Positions 1-12,500 of a stretch of 64,000 bases of DNA are shown one piece after another (position 1 is the first letter of the stretch; the number at the start of each line of letters is the position of its first letter). The DNA is from Doris montereyensis (taxonomy: Eukaryota > Mollusca > Gastropoda > Nudibranchia > Dorididae), in contig JAXRKP010001285.1 of the NCBI GenBank assembly GCA_037039925.1, positions 31,001 to 95,000 of the forward strand, in the 5' to 3' direction. Position numbers and translations under genes: made by a program. Under the pieces are notes generated by a model. That model worked only from the letters and a program-made list of their open reading frames with translations, was not told where the DNA came from and searched no databases.

Positions 1-1430
1 AATTACGCTGATCAACCCACGTCACGCCAGACAGAGAAAGTCTATCAGTCTAAAGGGGTAAAAGTGATAGTTCATTTCCGAGTCTAACACACACTTATAT
101 TGCATTGTTTACTAACAATAACATCTATTACTGCCTACTTTTATTAAACATTAAAAGGAATAATACTGCAGTTGGCCCATTACTAATGAAGAGGAATATG
201 AAAAGTATAATACTAATAGATAGAAAACGGGTCAGTACCGAGAAATCTTCAGTGTGCCCAACCTTCATAAGCAACAAGGAGACATAGAAACAAATAAACA
301 CTAAACAATGCTGAACAAAACTAATACTAATAGAGCCATTGGTGCAACGACCCATCGAGCAATGTTCATCAACAGAGCAAGCCTTATAACAATAAACAAA
401 AAGAAAAGACAAAAAGAAAGAAGAAAACGAAATACAACTGCCATAAGAAAGATAGAGAGAGAGGAGGGAGGGATAGAAAGGGAGAGAGAAAGAGGAAAGG
501 AAACAAAAAGGAGACATAAAGAGAAGAGGAATATAAAGAAAGATGAATAGAGAGGACAGAGAAAATGAGAGAGAGTGACAGACAGACAGAGAGAGAGAGA
601 GAGAGATGAGGTAACATTATAGGGGGGGGGGCACATGGCTGCATGGTCAGTCTTTACTCCAGTCGTTCAATAATAGCGTGGCTGGCTGTGTCGAAATTTA
701 TGTAGTAGAGTTTCAATGAACAACATTTATCTTTATTTCTAAAGGAATCGTTTTCATTCTCACATCTAAATAAAATGATGGAACTATAATACTAATGCTG
801 GACGAAATGTCCAACCCCTTTCCGCTAATCTCATCACTGAGTCCAATGTGCGTGAAAACACATTCCCATGATGAAAGAGACAGGCCCCCGGTTTATTGCT
901 TTCACAAGTGTGTATCGCCCCAGCTGCGGCAACGCGCTCTATCCCAGACCTAACACCTCTGTACTTTCAACAGTCTTCATTCTTATGTGAAAAAGAGGTG
1001 GAGATGTATTTTGACGTATGTGACGTTTGACAATATAACCATCAACACAATGCTTCCCCTGACTGGTCAACCCTGAACATGGTTTCTTTCTATTGACTGA
1101 AGGTCACGCCCTCCATTCAGGCTGACCTTAGGTGTGCAATGTGATTGTCCACTGTTATCTTTTATTTATATCAATCACTATTTCTTGCTCGTGGGTGGAG
1201 CTTCTTACTAAAGTAATTGACATCTGTCCAGAAGTTGCGTCGGTCATACGAAGACAAGAGTCTTTGGTTTTGTCCACAGCCTGCATTTGAGATAAGAGCT
1301 CCTGTGTGTTGTATCTCTTTATAAGAAATATATCGCGTGTGTGTTAGCCTCGGAAATGAACTATCACTTTTAGCCCTTTAGAATAATAGACTTTCTCTGT
1401 TTGGCATGGCGTGTGTTGATCAGTGTAATT
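1..1430. mobile_element. Possible DNA transposon with about 95-bp inverted ends
   Basis: Positions 1-95 and 1336-1430 are inverted copies of each other. For example AATTACGCTGATCAAC at 1 faces GTTGATCAGTGTAATT ending at 1430, and the match continues inward through TAGTTCATTTCCGAG. The left end may extend beyond the window, so a target-site duplication cannot be judged. The interior has an A-rich, GA-rich low-complexity stretch (400-610) and no recognisable transposase. The open frames there are low-complexity. It is probably a non-autonomous element. Confidence 0.65.
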
Positions 1431-1485
1431 GGTCAGAATAGAGGCATCCTCGAAACCCGTCTTTGAGTGCACTGCAGTGCAGTTA

Positions 1486-2107
1486 TACGGGACCCACCAC
1501 TAACGCTTTGTCTTGCTGGAAGGCCGGGAATGATACAAATATACGGGACCCACCACTAACGCTTTGTCTTGCTGGAAGGCCGGGAATGATACAAATATAC
1601 GGGGCCCGCCACTAACGCTTTGTGTTGCTGGAGTGACCAGCAGCATGCAAATATACGGGGCCCGCCACTAGGGTAGGTGTGCTTAGAGTGACCAGTGGCA
1701 TGCAAATATACGGGGCCCGCCACTAGGGTAGGTGTGCTTAGAGTGACCAGCGGCATGCAAATATACGGGGCCCGCCACTAGGGTAGGTGTGCTTAGAGTG
1801 ACCAGCGGCATGCAAATATACGGGACCTGCCACTAGGGTAGGTGTGCTTAGAGTGACCAGCGGCATGCAAATATACGGGACCTGCCACTAGGGTAGGTGT
1901 GCTTAGAGTGACCAGCGGCATGCAAATATACGGGACCTGCCACTAGGGTAGGTGTGCTTAGAGTGACCAACGGCATGCAAATATATGGGACCTGCCACTA
2001 GGGTAGGTGTGCTTAGAGTGACCAGCGGCATGCAAATATACGGGACCCGCCACTAGGGTAGGTGTGCTTAGAGTGACCAGTGGCATGCAAATATGCGGGA
2101 CCCGCCA
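1486..2107. repeat. 55-bp minisatellite, about 11 units
   Basis: Units read roughly CGGGACCYGCCACTAGGGTA plus GGTGTGCTTAGAGTGACCAG plus CGGCATGCAAATATA. The first two or three units are an older variant with CTAACGCTTTGTCTTGCTGG. Nine units contain a perfect ATGCAAAT octamer. The array is about 550 bp beyond the NOMO stop codon. Confidence 0.95.
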
Positions 2108-2221
2108 GGAAAGGTTAAGACACTAAAAGTTTTTAATAAAAGGAAATTTCATGATTCTATACACTTTTTATAAAAAGTCGCAAACCATGTATGTCTAATT
2201 CTGGATCTTTGAGAAAGTAAT

Positions 2222-2470
2222 GATGCTGCACTTTTTAAAATCTATTTTCACAGACACACATGGTTTGCAAGTGTCAAAAACTAGACCCAATAGAGACACA
2301 TGGATTGCTCTTTTGTGGTTATTATACGGGTTTCTATTGGTTCTTGTGTCACGGAATCCTAACTAGACGAAGCATAGGGACTTCCTAATGTTAAAGAAGC
2401 AAAAAAAAAGTGTTTCATGTCTTAGACTTACACGGTTTGCTACTTTCCCCGTCCATATGCTTTGTAAGCC
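2222..2470 (+). repeat. Dispersed repeat D, copy 1
   Basis: About 240 bp that recur, diverged, at 36118-36362 in the same orientation. Shared words include CTAACTAGACRAAGCATAGG, TTATACRGGTTTCTATTG and GATTCTTGTGTC-like sequence. No coding potential is seen. It is probably an interspersed element of unknown class. Confidence 0.8.
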
Positions 2471-2649
2471 TTGACACTTAGATCATGCTATGTACATTTC
2501 ATGACCGTCTATCAATTACTGCACACAAAAAACAAACAAAAAACAACCTCGAACATCGCACAAATTGACATACATACATGTTTTCATTAGCAAAAATGTA
2601 ACAAGATCGTGTATGATCATAATGAAAAAATTAAAGATAAGACACATGA

Positions 2650-3445
2650 CTAAACAACCCTGACCTTTTTATAATTGTAAGCCAAGGCCACTACCAGGGC
2701 GAACAGCGGCAGGATGAGGAAGGAGCCCTGGTTGAGGTCGTGGTCCAACGCCCGTGGCTTGGGGCGGAAGTCAAAGGTCAGGTGGTGATGGGACTTGTTG
2801 GCCGTGAACTCCGCCGACGGCAGGAGGTAGTCGTACTCCACGCGGGACAGAGAGCTGCTCAGGCTGAGAATGTAGCGCTTGCCGTCCATGGCCAGTGACG
2901 GCAGGAAGAAGAAGGTGGACTTGGCCAAGCCGACTGCGTGGATGGGTGAGTCGGGCTGCGCCTCGTTGACCAGGCTGACCTTGAGGGAGGAAAGGAACTT
3001 GAGGTCCGTCTTCACGTTGCCGCTGACGTCCATCTGGTTCATGCGCCGAAAGGCGACGATGTTCACATCCCTCAGGTCAGACGACTCCACCCTGATGAAC
3101 CGGGACGACGGAGCTGTGCGCTCTATGTGAAGATTGACCTCCCCGTCTTCAGGTGGACGTCATACTTGCACGACGGGTGGAGGCCGCGGATGCGGTAGAG
3201 TCCATCGACCTCCGTCTTGCTCTCCTCCTGGTACTGGGTGCAGTCGTCCGTGCCGACAGCTTCGATGATCACGCCCGGCTCCGGTTCTCCGTTGAGCGAC
3301 GTCACCTGGCCAAAAATACTAAAGGCAACGTGCGCCCTTTGATGCGAATGGTTTCCGTTGTTCCTTCCTTGACATTGATCATCTGAGAAGCCGGTTCAAA
3401 CTTGTACTCTTTCATCATCGGCCGCAGAAAGTATTGTCCAGGGCT
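2650..3445 (-). CDS. NOMO: NOMO exon 15: C-terminal domains and membrane segment
   Basis: Starts SPGQYFLRPMMKEYKFEPAS, continues with SIFGQVTSLNGEPEPGV, AVGTDDCTQYQEES, DVNIVAFRRMNQMDVSGNV and SRVEYDYLLPSAEFTA, and ends with the membrane helix FLILPLFALVVALAY and KKVRVV before a TAG. One base is missing near 3328-3331 and one from the CCCC run at 3141-3144. With both restored the exon is exactly 266 codons. Human NOMO continues for about 40 cytosolic residues after the helix. Here the tail is only a few residues, unless AAAAAG|GTCAGG is used as a donor to a last exon outside the window. Confidence 0.93.
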
Positions 3446-6432
3446 CTATTGTGCAAATTGAAAAAAAACAGGAAAGAAGAAAAAAAAAAGTTTTTTTATT
3501 TTCATTTACTCACATCCACAACTAAGGTGATCTTATGGTTATTAATGGTATGATATTTAATTTTGCCTGGACTGCCCCGTAAACAGCCAAGGGATCTGTA
3601 GCGTGCACAATTATCTGCACACAGGGCCTCCTTTGTATCTCCCTCTCCGACAGAACTTTGTATCGATCCACCTACCTGGACCGGGTGGGGGGGGGGGAGA
3701 TTTTGCTCGAATTAACTTGAGAACATTTTTCAACCATTCACTACCTTTGGGTTGAGAGCCCCCCTCCCCCCCCCAAAAAAAAGAAAAAAAAGAGAAAGAT
3801 CAATGCCGCTGTTGGCAATTCGCTAATGCATCTGGCCAGCAAGGTGGTCGGCAGACTTTTACCTATGATATACACACACACAGATTTGTTTGTTTGTCTG
3901 ATTGAAATTTACCCTGTCCACCAAATGCGGTAATCTCAGGTCTCAGGATGAATGAAGAGGCAACAGTTAGACAAGAGATAGGTGAAAGAGTGAAAGAAAA
4001 GACGAAGTAGGACCTACCAACAGCACCCGCTGCAAACTGCACACCACGCATACGAGACAAAAGAGTCTGACACGACAAAACTACACAAACTACTCACCAG
4101 TCCAACGATGGCGATGCGTCCATCGGGCCCGGTAACGTTGTTGGAGCGGAACTGCTTCTCTCCACTCAGCGACAGGAGGACGCCAGGCAAAGGCTTGCCC
4201 GCCTCGTCCAGCATCTGGATTGAAATCTCGCCCAGCTTGAAGGCGTGGAAGGACATCTCGTCCGCCTGCTTGGTCATGACGTAGCCGGCCTTCTGTGCAT
4301 CAACCAGGTACTTCTTTCCGCTGTGAAGAGGTCCAAGCCTAGCGTGGATGTAATATAAATTATATAATAATCAATAATTGTGAATCGTTATTTCAAAGGA
4401 ATTTTCCCCTCCAGGTTAGGCCGGTGGTGTCAGGGTGAATTGACAGGAAATACAGCCAGACGAAAGATAAGTGAAAGAGTGAAAGGAAAGAGGTAGGACC
4501 TAGCACTAACCAACAATAAATCATTGAGAGTATATCAAGAAAAAATTGTTTCTCATGCAGTATGCTGATTAATTGAAATTTATACAATCCATGAGGTGAC
4601 TACTTATTTCATTCAAACTCACTCCACCCTGTGTAGTGATCTCAAAGCGAATTAAAAGGACACAGCAAGATAAAAGATAAGTAAAAGAGTGAAAACTAAC
4701 GAAGAAAGACCTTCCAGCAGCACCCGCCAACCGCCCACTCATTCGGATGAAGTAATCACAAAGGCTAAACGAAGAGAAAGCAATATTAAATTTTTTTACT
4801 TCATTAAAACTCACCCGTCCACCAGATGTGGTGATCTTTGGGTAAAGTTAGAGGATCTGTTTTCTTAAAATTGACCCATCTGAAGATATGTGATGATCTC
4901 AGGGTAAATTCAGAGGAAACAGCAAAATTAAAGACAGGTTTATGTGTATTTGCCAGGTTTACCTATAATGGTCTCCAGGTTTACCTGTATTTGCCATATT
5001 TAACTGAACATGCCAGGTTTACCTGTATTTACCAGATTTAACTAATATACCAGGTTTACCTGTATCTGTCAGGTTTGCCTATAATAGTTGCCAGGTTTAC
5101 CTGTATTTGCCAGCTTATCTGTATTTGCCAGGTTTACCTCTTTTTGCCGGGTTTACCTGAATTTGCCATGTTTACCTGTATTTGCCAGATTTAACTAAAT
5201 ATGCCAGGTTTATCTGTATTTGCCAGGATTACCTGAATATGCCAGATTTACCTGTATTTGCAAGATTTACCTGTATTTGCCAGGACAACTTGATTTTGCC
5301 AGATTTACCTGTAATTGGCAGATTTACCTGTACTTGCCACATTTACTTGTATTTACCACGTTTGCAAGGTTTATCTGTACAAGCCATGTTTACATGTATT
5401 TGCCAGGTTTACCTTGAATTTGCCAGCTAACCTGTATTTGCCAGGATTACCTGAATTTGACAGATTTACCTGTATTTGCCAAGTTTACCTGTATTTACCA
5501 TGTTTACGCGTGTTTGCAAGGTTTACCTGTAGAAGCCAGTTACCTGTATTTGCCTTTGCTGTCGGACGCCAAGAGCACGGGTTCCATGGAGCCATCCTTG
5601 GTGCTTATGGTAATCTGCACGCCTTCCAGGGGCGGGGTCACGCTGCCCTCTACAAACACACCCTTCCTGCCCACCAGCTCAGCACTTCTTCCTGGGCAGC
5701 TCTGCCCTGTGACGTCCACCGTTACTTCATCTGGGTAGAACAGCAGGTCCGCCGACTTGGCTGAGATGACCAATTTCTCCCCCGACCTTTTGATGCAACA
5801 AAAAAAAAAAAAAAATTTTTTTTAAATTTTGCTTAAAGATGAAAAAAAGAAAAAAGGCATTTTTCGTTCTTATTACACAAACTCAGCCATAACATAAGAC
5901 TCTGACAGTGTAAACTAATTCTAATTTCCACAACAGCCCGTAATATTCAATAAAACATTGATATTGATAATATACCTCATTTGAGGTAAACAGGATAAAG
6001 TCCAGTGATCAGTGGCCTTTCTGGCAAAGCGTTACGGTAGTGTTGCAAACTCAGAAAGGCTTCCAAACTTTCTCCTACTTCTCGCACAATCTCTGCCGTT
6101 AAACTAGGGTTTTTAAAAAAAATATACAGATAACCTGTGTACACGTAAATTTAAATCTAAATACAGACTTACGGACTCAGAAAAAACATCATACGAAATA
6201 CATATTTTACATACTGTTTGACAGCTATGTATTATATTTGTATTTATCCAAGAAATGAGAATCTTTTAAGTTAATGCAACCAGAACGTACCTGGCCCAGT
6301 GGGAAAACGTGTAGACTGTGTTGCCAGCCTTGCCGTCCTTCCCGGTGGTTTTGGACGCAGCCGCTGTAGCCGTGGCATTCGGTTTGAGCGGGCCGAGGAC
6401 TGTTGGTATATCTTCCACAGAGGATCTGTGAC

Positions 6433-6502
<70 letters not shown>

Positions 6503-9500
6503 CTTTACCGTCAATTCAAGACAATTTTTCACTTGACATACAGTGCAGGAGAAATTGAAGCATGGAATTACCATACACTGATATCGAAAATTGAAAAATG
6601 CATATTCTTCAATAGGAATACAAAGTCAAAAATACACATTTATACATTCTATATTTTTCATGCATACTCTTATTTGCTCAATGTAGATACAAATATACAG
6701 GATTATTGAAGAAGAATTGTCTTTGATGTTAGACTTCTTTTTAAATTCACCCAATCCATGATATGCGGTGGTCTCAAAGTGAATTATAATGAGAAAACAG
6801 CAAGATGCAAAACATGTGAAAGAGTGAGAGGAAAAAAACTAGGACCTTCTTGCAGTGTCCGCCAACCACCCACAACTAATGTCAGAACAAGAAAGAGATG
6901 AAAATGTTTAGAATAATCTCCCCTCTTAATTCCACAGAGTAATCCATTCACATAATTGTGTTCACAGAATGACAGTGCAGAAACCAGATTTTGATTCATC
7001 CAAAAAATTCTTTCGAGCTTTTCCTTCTTCTAATAATTAGCCACAAATTAGAAGTAATTATGCCATATAAACAAATATTCCAAAGTATAAAATTGATATA
7101 ATCATTTCTCAAGGCTCACTTCCTTCAAAAGAAATAAAATTCCGGCCCTTTAAACCGCAGCTTATCCCAGTTTCAATAGCGTGCAGCGGAACAGGTGTTA
7201 ATAATCACCCCCTGGTCAGGACGCTAGTCTGACGCAGGAATCTACTCTCAAGCTAGTGCGTGTACCCATTTGCACCTGGGTAGAGTGGGGGAAAATATGT
7301 GTTACGTGTCTTTCTCAAGGAACACAACGTCGGACTTAGCTCTGCTCAGGGTGAAATAAGAGGAAACAGCAAAATGAAATATAAGGGAAAGAAGGAAAGA
7401 AAAATAGTAGGACCAACCACCATCGGTTTTCCGCCAACTGCCCGCACTGACATGTGCATAACCCCACACCGGGCTAACTGAAATCAACACAAATTGACAA
7501 GTCACACACTCATTGGTCACCTAAACGACGTTATTGTACTAAATTTAAAATAGAATACAAAAAGAGATAATCAGTATACAGTGTTAAAGCCCAAGGTAAA
7601 AGACCAAAAGGCAGACCTCGGAGAAGATATAAAAGAAGCATAGAAATTTAACATTTTTGGAAGAAAACAGAAAATGCCAAGACAGGGCATCATGGAGAAA
7701 TATCATCTTGGGCATCTGAACCCATACACCGAAAGGTAGAATGGGAACTGATAAAGAAAGAAAGAAAAGGAGAGGAGATTATGGCAGCTCCTCGTGACCT
7801 CTTGAGTGTACTAACCCCAAGGTAAAGACCAAAGTAAGAAGTCAGAAAAAATGCAAACAAACCAGATTGCCCCATTGGAGAGCAAGTTGAACATAAAGAA
7901 GCAGATATTCGCTGCTTAATGTAAACACGAAAGGCTAATGTAAACACGAAAGGCTTGATGTAAACACGAAAGGGTTAATGTAAACACGAAAGGCTAATGT
8001 AAACACGAAAGGCTTGATGTAAACACGAAAGGCTTAATGTAAACACGAAAGGGTTAATGTAAACACGAAAGGCTTAATGTAAACACAAAAGGCTTAATGT
8101 AAACATGAAAGGCTTAATGTAAACACGAAAAGGCTTAATGTAAACACAAAAGGGTTAAGACATTTTGTTTTAAAGTCTGTTCATCTTTTGCTACGCTGTT
8201 GAAGAAAATGATTTATAAGTCTCCGTTGATATACATGTTTTCAAGAGTATTTTGTATATATTTTGACGACGGAAATCTCAAAACAATTTTTTTACCTTAT
8301 TTCCAGACTGATGTCTTTGACGGGCTCCTCGGCGTTGATGACGCCCAACACCAGGTGCTGGACGGCCGTAAGGGTCAGGGTCAGAGGGTTGGAGGTGTCA
8401 TAGCTGTAGGTCTCCTGGTCAAACCGATGGCATGACTCTGGGGTCAACGTGTAGACGCCCGGATGGGCCAGGCAGAACCGGTTAAGCCCCTTGTCCAGCA
8501 GGAATGCCCCAACGCTCTTCGCCTGCTTCTTGTGGGCAAAGTTGATGGTGATGGGGTGAGAGACGCTGCACTTGAGGATGTAGCCGGTGTGGGCGAACTC
8601 CAGTCCTGACAGGTGGTGGTCCAGGACTTCCACCTCCACAGACCGTTCCTTCCAGCACCAGGTGTCCATGATGATGGAGGCCTTGTACTTGCCCGGCAGG
8701 ACGGCATCGAAGATGAAGGTCGCCTCGTTGCTGCTGGTCTTGGCCGAGACCTTGATCTGCTTGTCGGAGCGGCCGACCGGGGTCGAGCACCACATCCATT
8801 GGCTGGCATTTCTCCATGCACTTGACACCCCCAGACAGCTTGGCGCGGAACTGCGAGAAGTTCACGTCCAGGATGGGACGGCTGGTAACCACCACAGACT
8901 TCTCCGTTGGGGTCAGCAAAAGCCCGCTCTTGACCTCATGTTCAGTTGTGTGAACTTTCACCAAGTATTTTCCCGGCTTGACAGAGGCGCAAAACGTGCC
9001 GTCTGCCTCGGTCGCTATCGAGACGGCCTCCGAACCTTTCCTTCCGGGTAATAGATGATGCGACGCTGAGTGGACATCTGCCCTAGGCTCTCTGGGATGC
9101 GGTCGATATTGACTTGGCCGCACATGCTGAAGCCGGATGCCACCAGGTTGGGCAGCTGCGGGGTGTTGGGTGAAATGGTCACAGACATCTCCTCAAAGGC
9201 CACGTGCTGGAGCTGGGCAGCCAGGCGGTATGTTCCCCTCTTCATGTTCTCCAGGTGGTACGAGCCGTCCTCCCCGCTGACCGCATGGTTCTTGCCGTTG
9301 AGGATGACCGTGACTTTTGGAAGTCCGATACCCTACAGTCAAAAAGGGAACAACAAAAAATAAAATAACTGACATAAAGAATAAGTTACGATAAGATAAA
9401 AACAATTTTTTTTTATTAAATTAGATGAGAAAATTGATTTGGTCACACGATACAATTTTATAAAGCTACAAAACAAATTTCTTTATAAACATTAAAACAC

Positions 9501-12500
9501 AACTAGAATAGGTACACAAATGGGAGTGAGTGAGGGAAATGGAAAAATGGACAAATTCACTCGATTGCAGACAGTTGTACTGTGGAGTACTGTCACGTTA
9601 CAAACAAAATTCACATTCAGACATTCAGAAGATGTTTGCAATTAAAGGAAAGTTTCATCATTGCTTTGATGACATTGAATATAATGTTATATACTCAACT
9701 TGTCAAAGATTTTGTTTTTATTTTAAAAAGGAACATTTTAAAAGCAAACACAACTTTTTTGTTTGAATTTCAATTTAAGGAATTAGATAGTAGTTTTGTA
9801 TGTATCTTTATCCACTAAATCAACGCAATTCTTTTCATTGTCTTCTTCATCATCTTCCATAAGAAGTCATTAACAGTGAATCTTTCTCTCTGTGCCAGGC
9901 AGCAAGGCATCACGATGATATGAACATTTGTGTAGGCAACAGTAGTCTAAATTCATTATTCCTTAACATACGTTACATACACTTGTAATTGTCTTAAATC
10001 CGTGTCAATCAATCAAATCTAAGATATGCATCCAACCAATCAGGTAGTGGTGAGTACGGAAACTTTCATTTATTTGTTGCATGTTGGGCAGGTAGAAACA
10101 GATAGCCAATTGTGCAACATAAAGTTTTACCCCTCCCCCCACCCCATTCTTTGTTCTTATGTTTTCATGTGGTTTTTTTCAAGAAAGTTAAATAACTTTG
10201 AAAGATGATATCAAAGTTTGTTGGGTTTATTTATCTCATTTTTGTTTTGTGTTTTTATAAGCCACTCATTAAACTTTTTATAATCTTGCCAATAGAGACG
10301 TCTTTTCAAAATTCTTTCAAGAGAGAGCACATTGGATGATAAAAATTAAAAGCGTTTGAAAATTTTACTTATGCGAGGATGTTTTAGGGTATGAACCTAC
10401 AGCAACACGTTAGAGACCTTGCGTCGCATGTGACCCAAAATACATAACATTATTGTCACAAGCCAAGAACGTAAAAACATAACATATCTGTAATATAAAA
10501 ACCACATATTTGTATTGTGAAAACCACATATCTGTGATGTCAAAACCACATATCTGTAATGTGAAAACCACGTATCTGTAATGTGAAAACCACATATCTG
10601 TAATGTGAAAATCACATATCTGTAATGTGAAAACCACGTATCTGTAATGTGAAAACCACATATCTGTAATGTGAAAACCACATATCTGTAATGTGAAACA
10701 TATCTGTAATGTGAAAACCACATATCTGTAATGTGAAAACCACATATCTGTAATGTGAAAACCACGTTTCTGTAATGTGAAAACCACATATTTGTAATGT
10801 GAAAACCACAAATCAGTAATGTAAAAACCACATATCTGTGAGCAAGAAATAAAATTCTTTCCAAGTATGTACCTACCCCTTCTTTGTCGAGAATTTTTCC
10901 ACTGACGGAAAAACCGGCAACTTCAAACTTGGTCTGAACAGAAAAATAGAGCAGGACAAGTTATCTTTATGTTGCCAAAAGTGTGGATGTAAAAATAAAA
11001 GGTTAGAAGACATGAGAAAAATATATATATATATTCCCACACAAGTGCAGACTCACCAACTGTACATCATTGATCTCCCGGCAGACCATTTAATTCCTTC
11101 TCAACTTCCGTGGGAAGTATACAGTACACAAGCCTGTTAGGCTTTTCATACTAACACTCTGACAAGATCTTTCTCTACCTATAGCTGGGTACTCATTCCA
11201 GAGAGCATAGCGTTGTAAAAAACACCCAACCTGTTCCAGCCGTGGGGCTTAAACCAGTGTGGTCGTGATCACCAGCTCACAACACTACGGTTCAGCTACA
11301 ACGCCTCTGAAACTATCATTTCAAAAAAAGCCTTCCTGTAAAATGTTAGATTTCAAAACATGTAAGCGGAAAAGCCGGCAACTTTAAAATTGGGTCTAAA
11401 AAGAAGAAGAGGGTATGACAATTTTTTTTCTTTTCTTTTCTGGGTTTATTCTTTATGTTGGGAAAAATGTGGATTAAAACAAAGAAATGGTTAAAAGCAA
11501 TGAAAATAACATTTCAAAACTTTAATTCTAAGCATAAGCATTTCCCTCAAACGTTAGATTTGCCACAAGTAAAAGCATAAACCATGGAAACATAATTAAA
11601 TTCACCCCTAAAAAGCACTTGATATGTTCTTCTGATTATCTTTAATCTCAAGAAAAGACGAATATTGAAATGAAAGCTAACTATGGGAAATCTAGTAGTA
11701 TATTCCAATTTAACTTCACCTATAATAGGAAATAGTACGACGACCCCATTTCCTACTTTAAATTCCCAAACTGTAATACTTAAACATTACTCTCCTTACC
11801 TCAAGTGTGATAGATCCATGGGCGACTTCCACGTCCAATCTGTCAGGCTTCACGTCAAAGGTAATGTGTTCTCCTTTGTAAAATGGCACCTGAAGAGAAT
11901 CCCAAATTATACTTCAAGGAAATATCACACAACAACAACACACAAGAGTTAAAAGCAAAAATTTCAAACAAAAACAGTCACAACTGCATTGTGGTACATT
12001 ACGTTGACTGCTACCATTACCTGACCCGTGTGCTTACATGATTAATGCTTTCATTGTGTGTAATACAAATCTCTAATCAGGCACTCAGTTAATCGGAAAT
12101 CCGGCCAATCGAGAAGAAATCTCAGGGAACGTAATATTTTTGACCTATTTTACCTCTCTAAACGCAAACAATTTTTTGTGTGGGCTTGCACTGATTATCA
12201 TCACCATTTCCCCCATATTTGTTTATTCCAACACGCATGTGTTATCCAAATTTGGTTTCCGTGTTAGCAAAACATCGATTATTACACCTGCATTAGTGCT
12301 AAATGTGTTCTATATTATATAATTACATTCTGTATAAATATGTACACAATGTTGTAAAAGCCAGTTCATGACGACAATAAGCCAGACACACCAGGCAACC
12401 ATTACGAAGGTGTGCAAGCAGGCGTCGAGCCACTCCGTGCTCGTCCACCTAACAATACAGTACGGTGTTGACACGGGGCGGCGCTTAGAAAGCAGACTTT

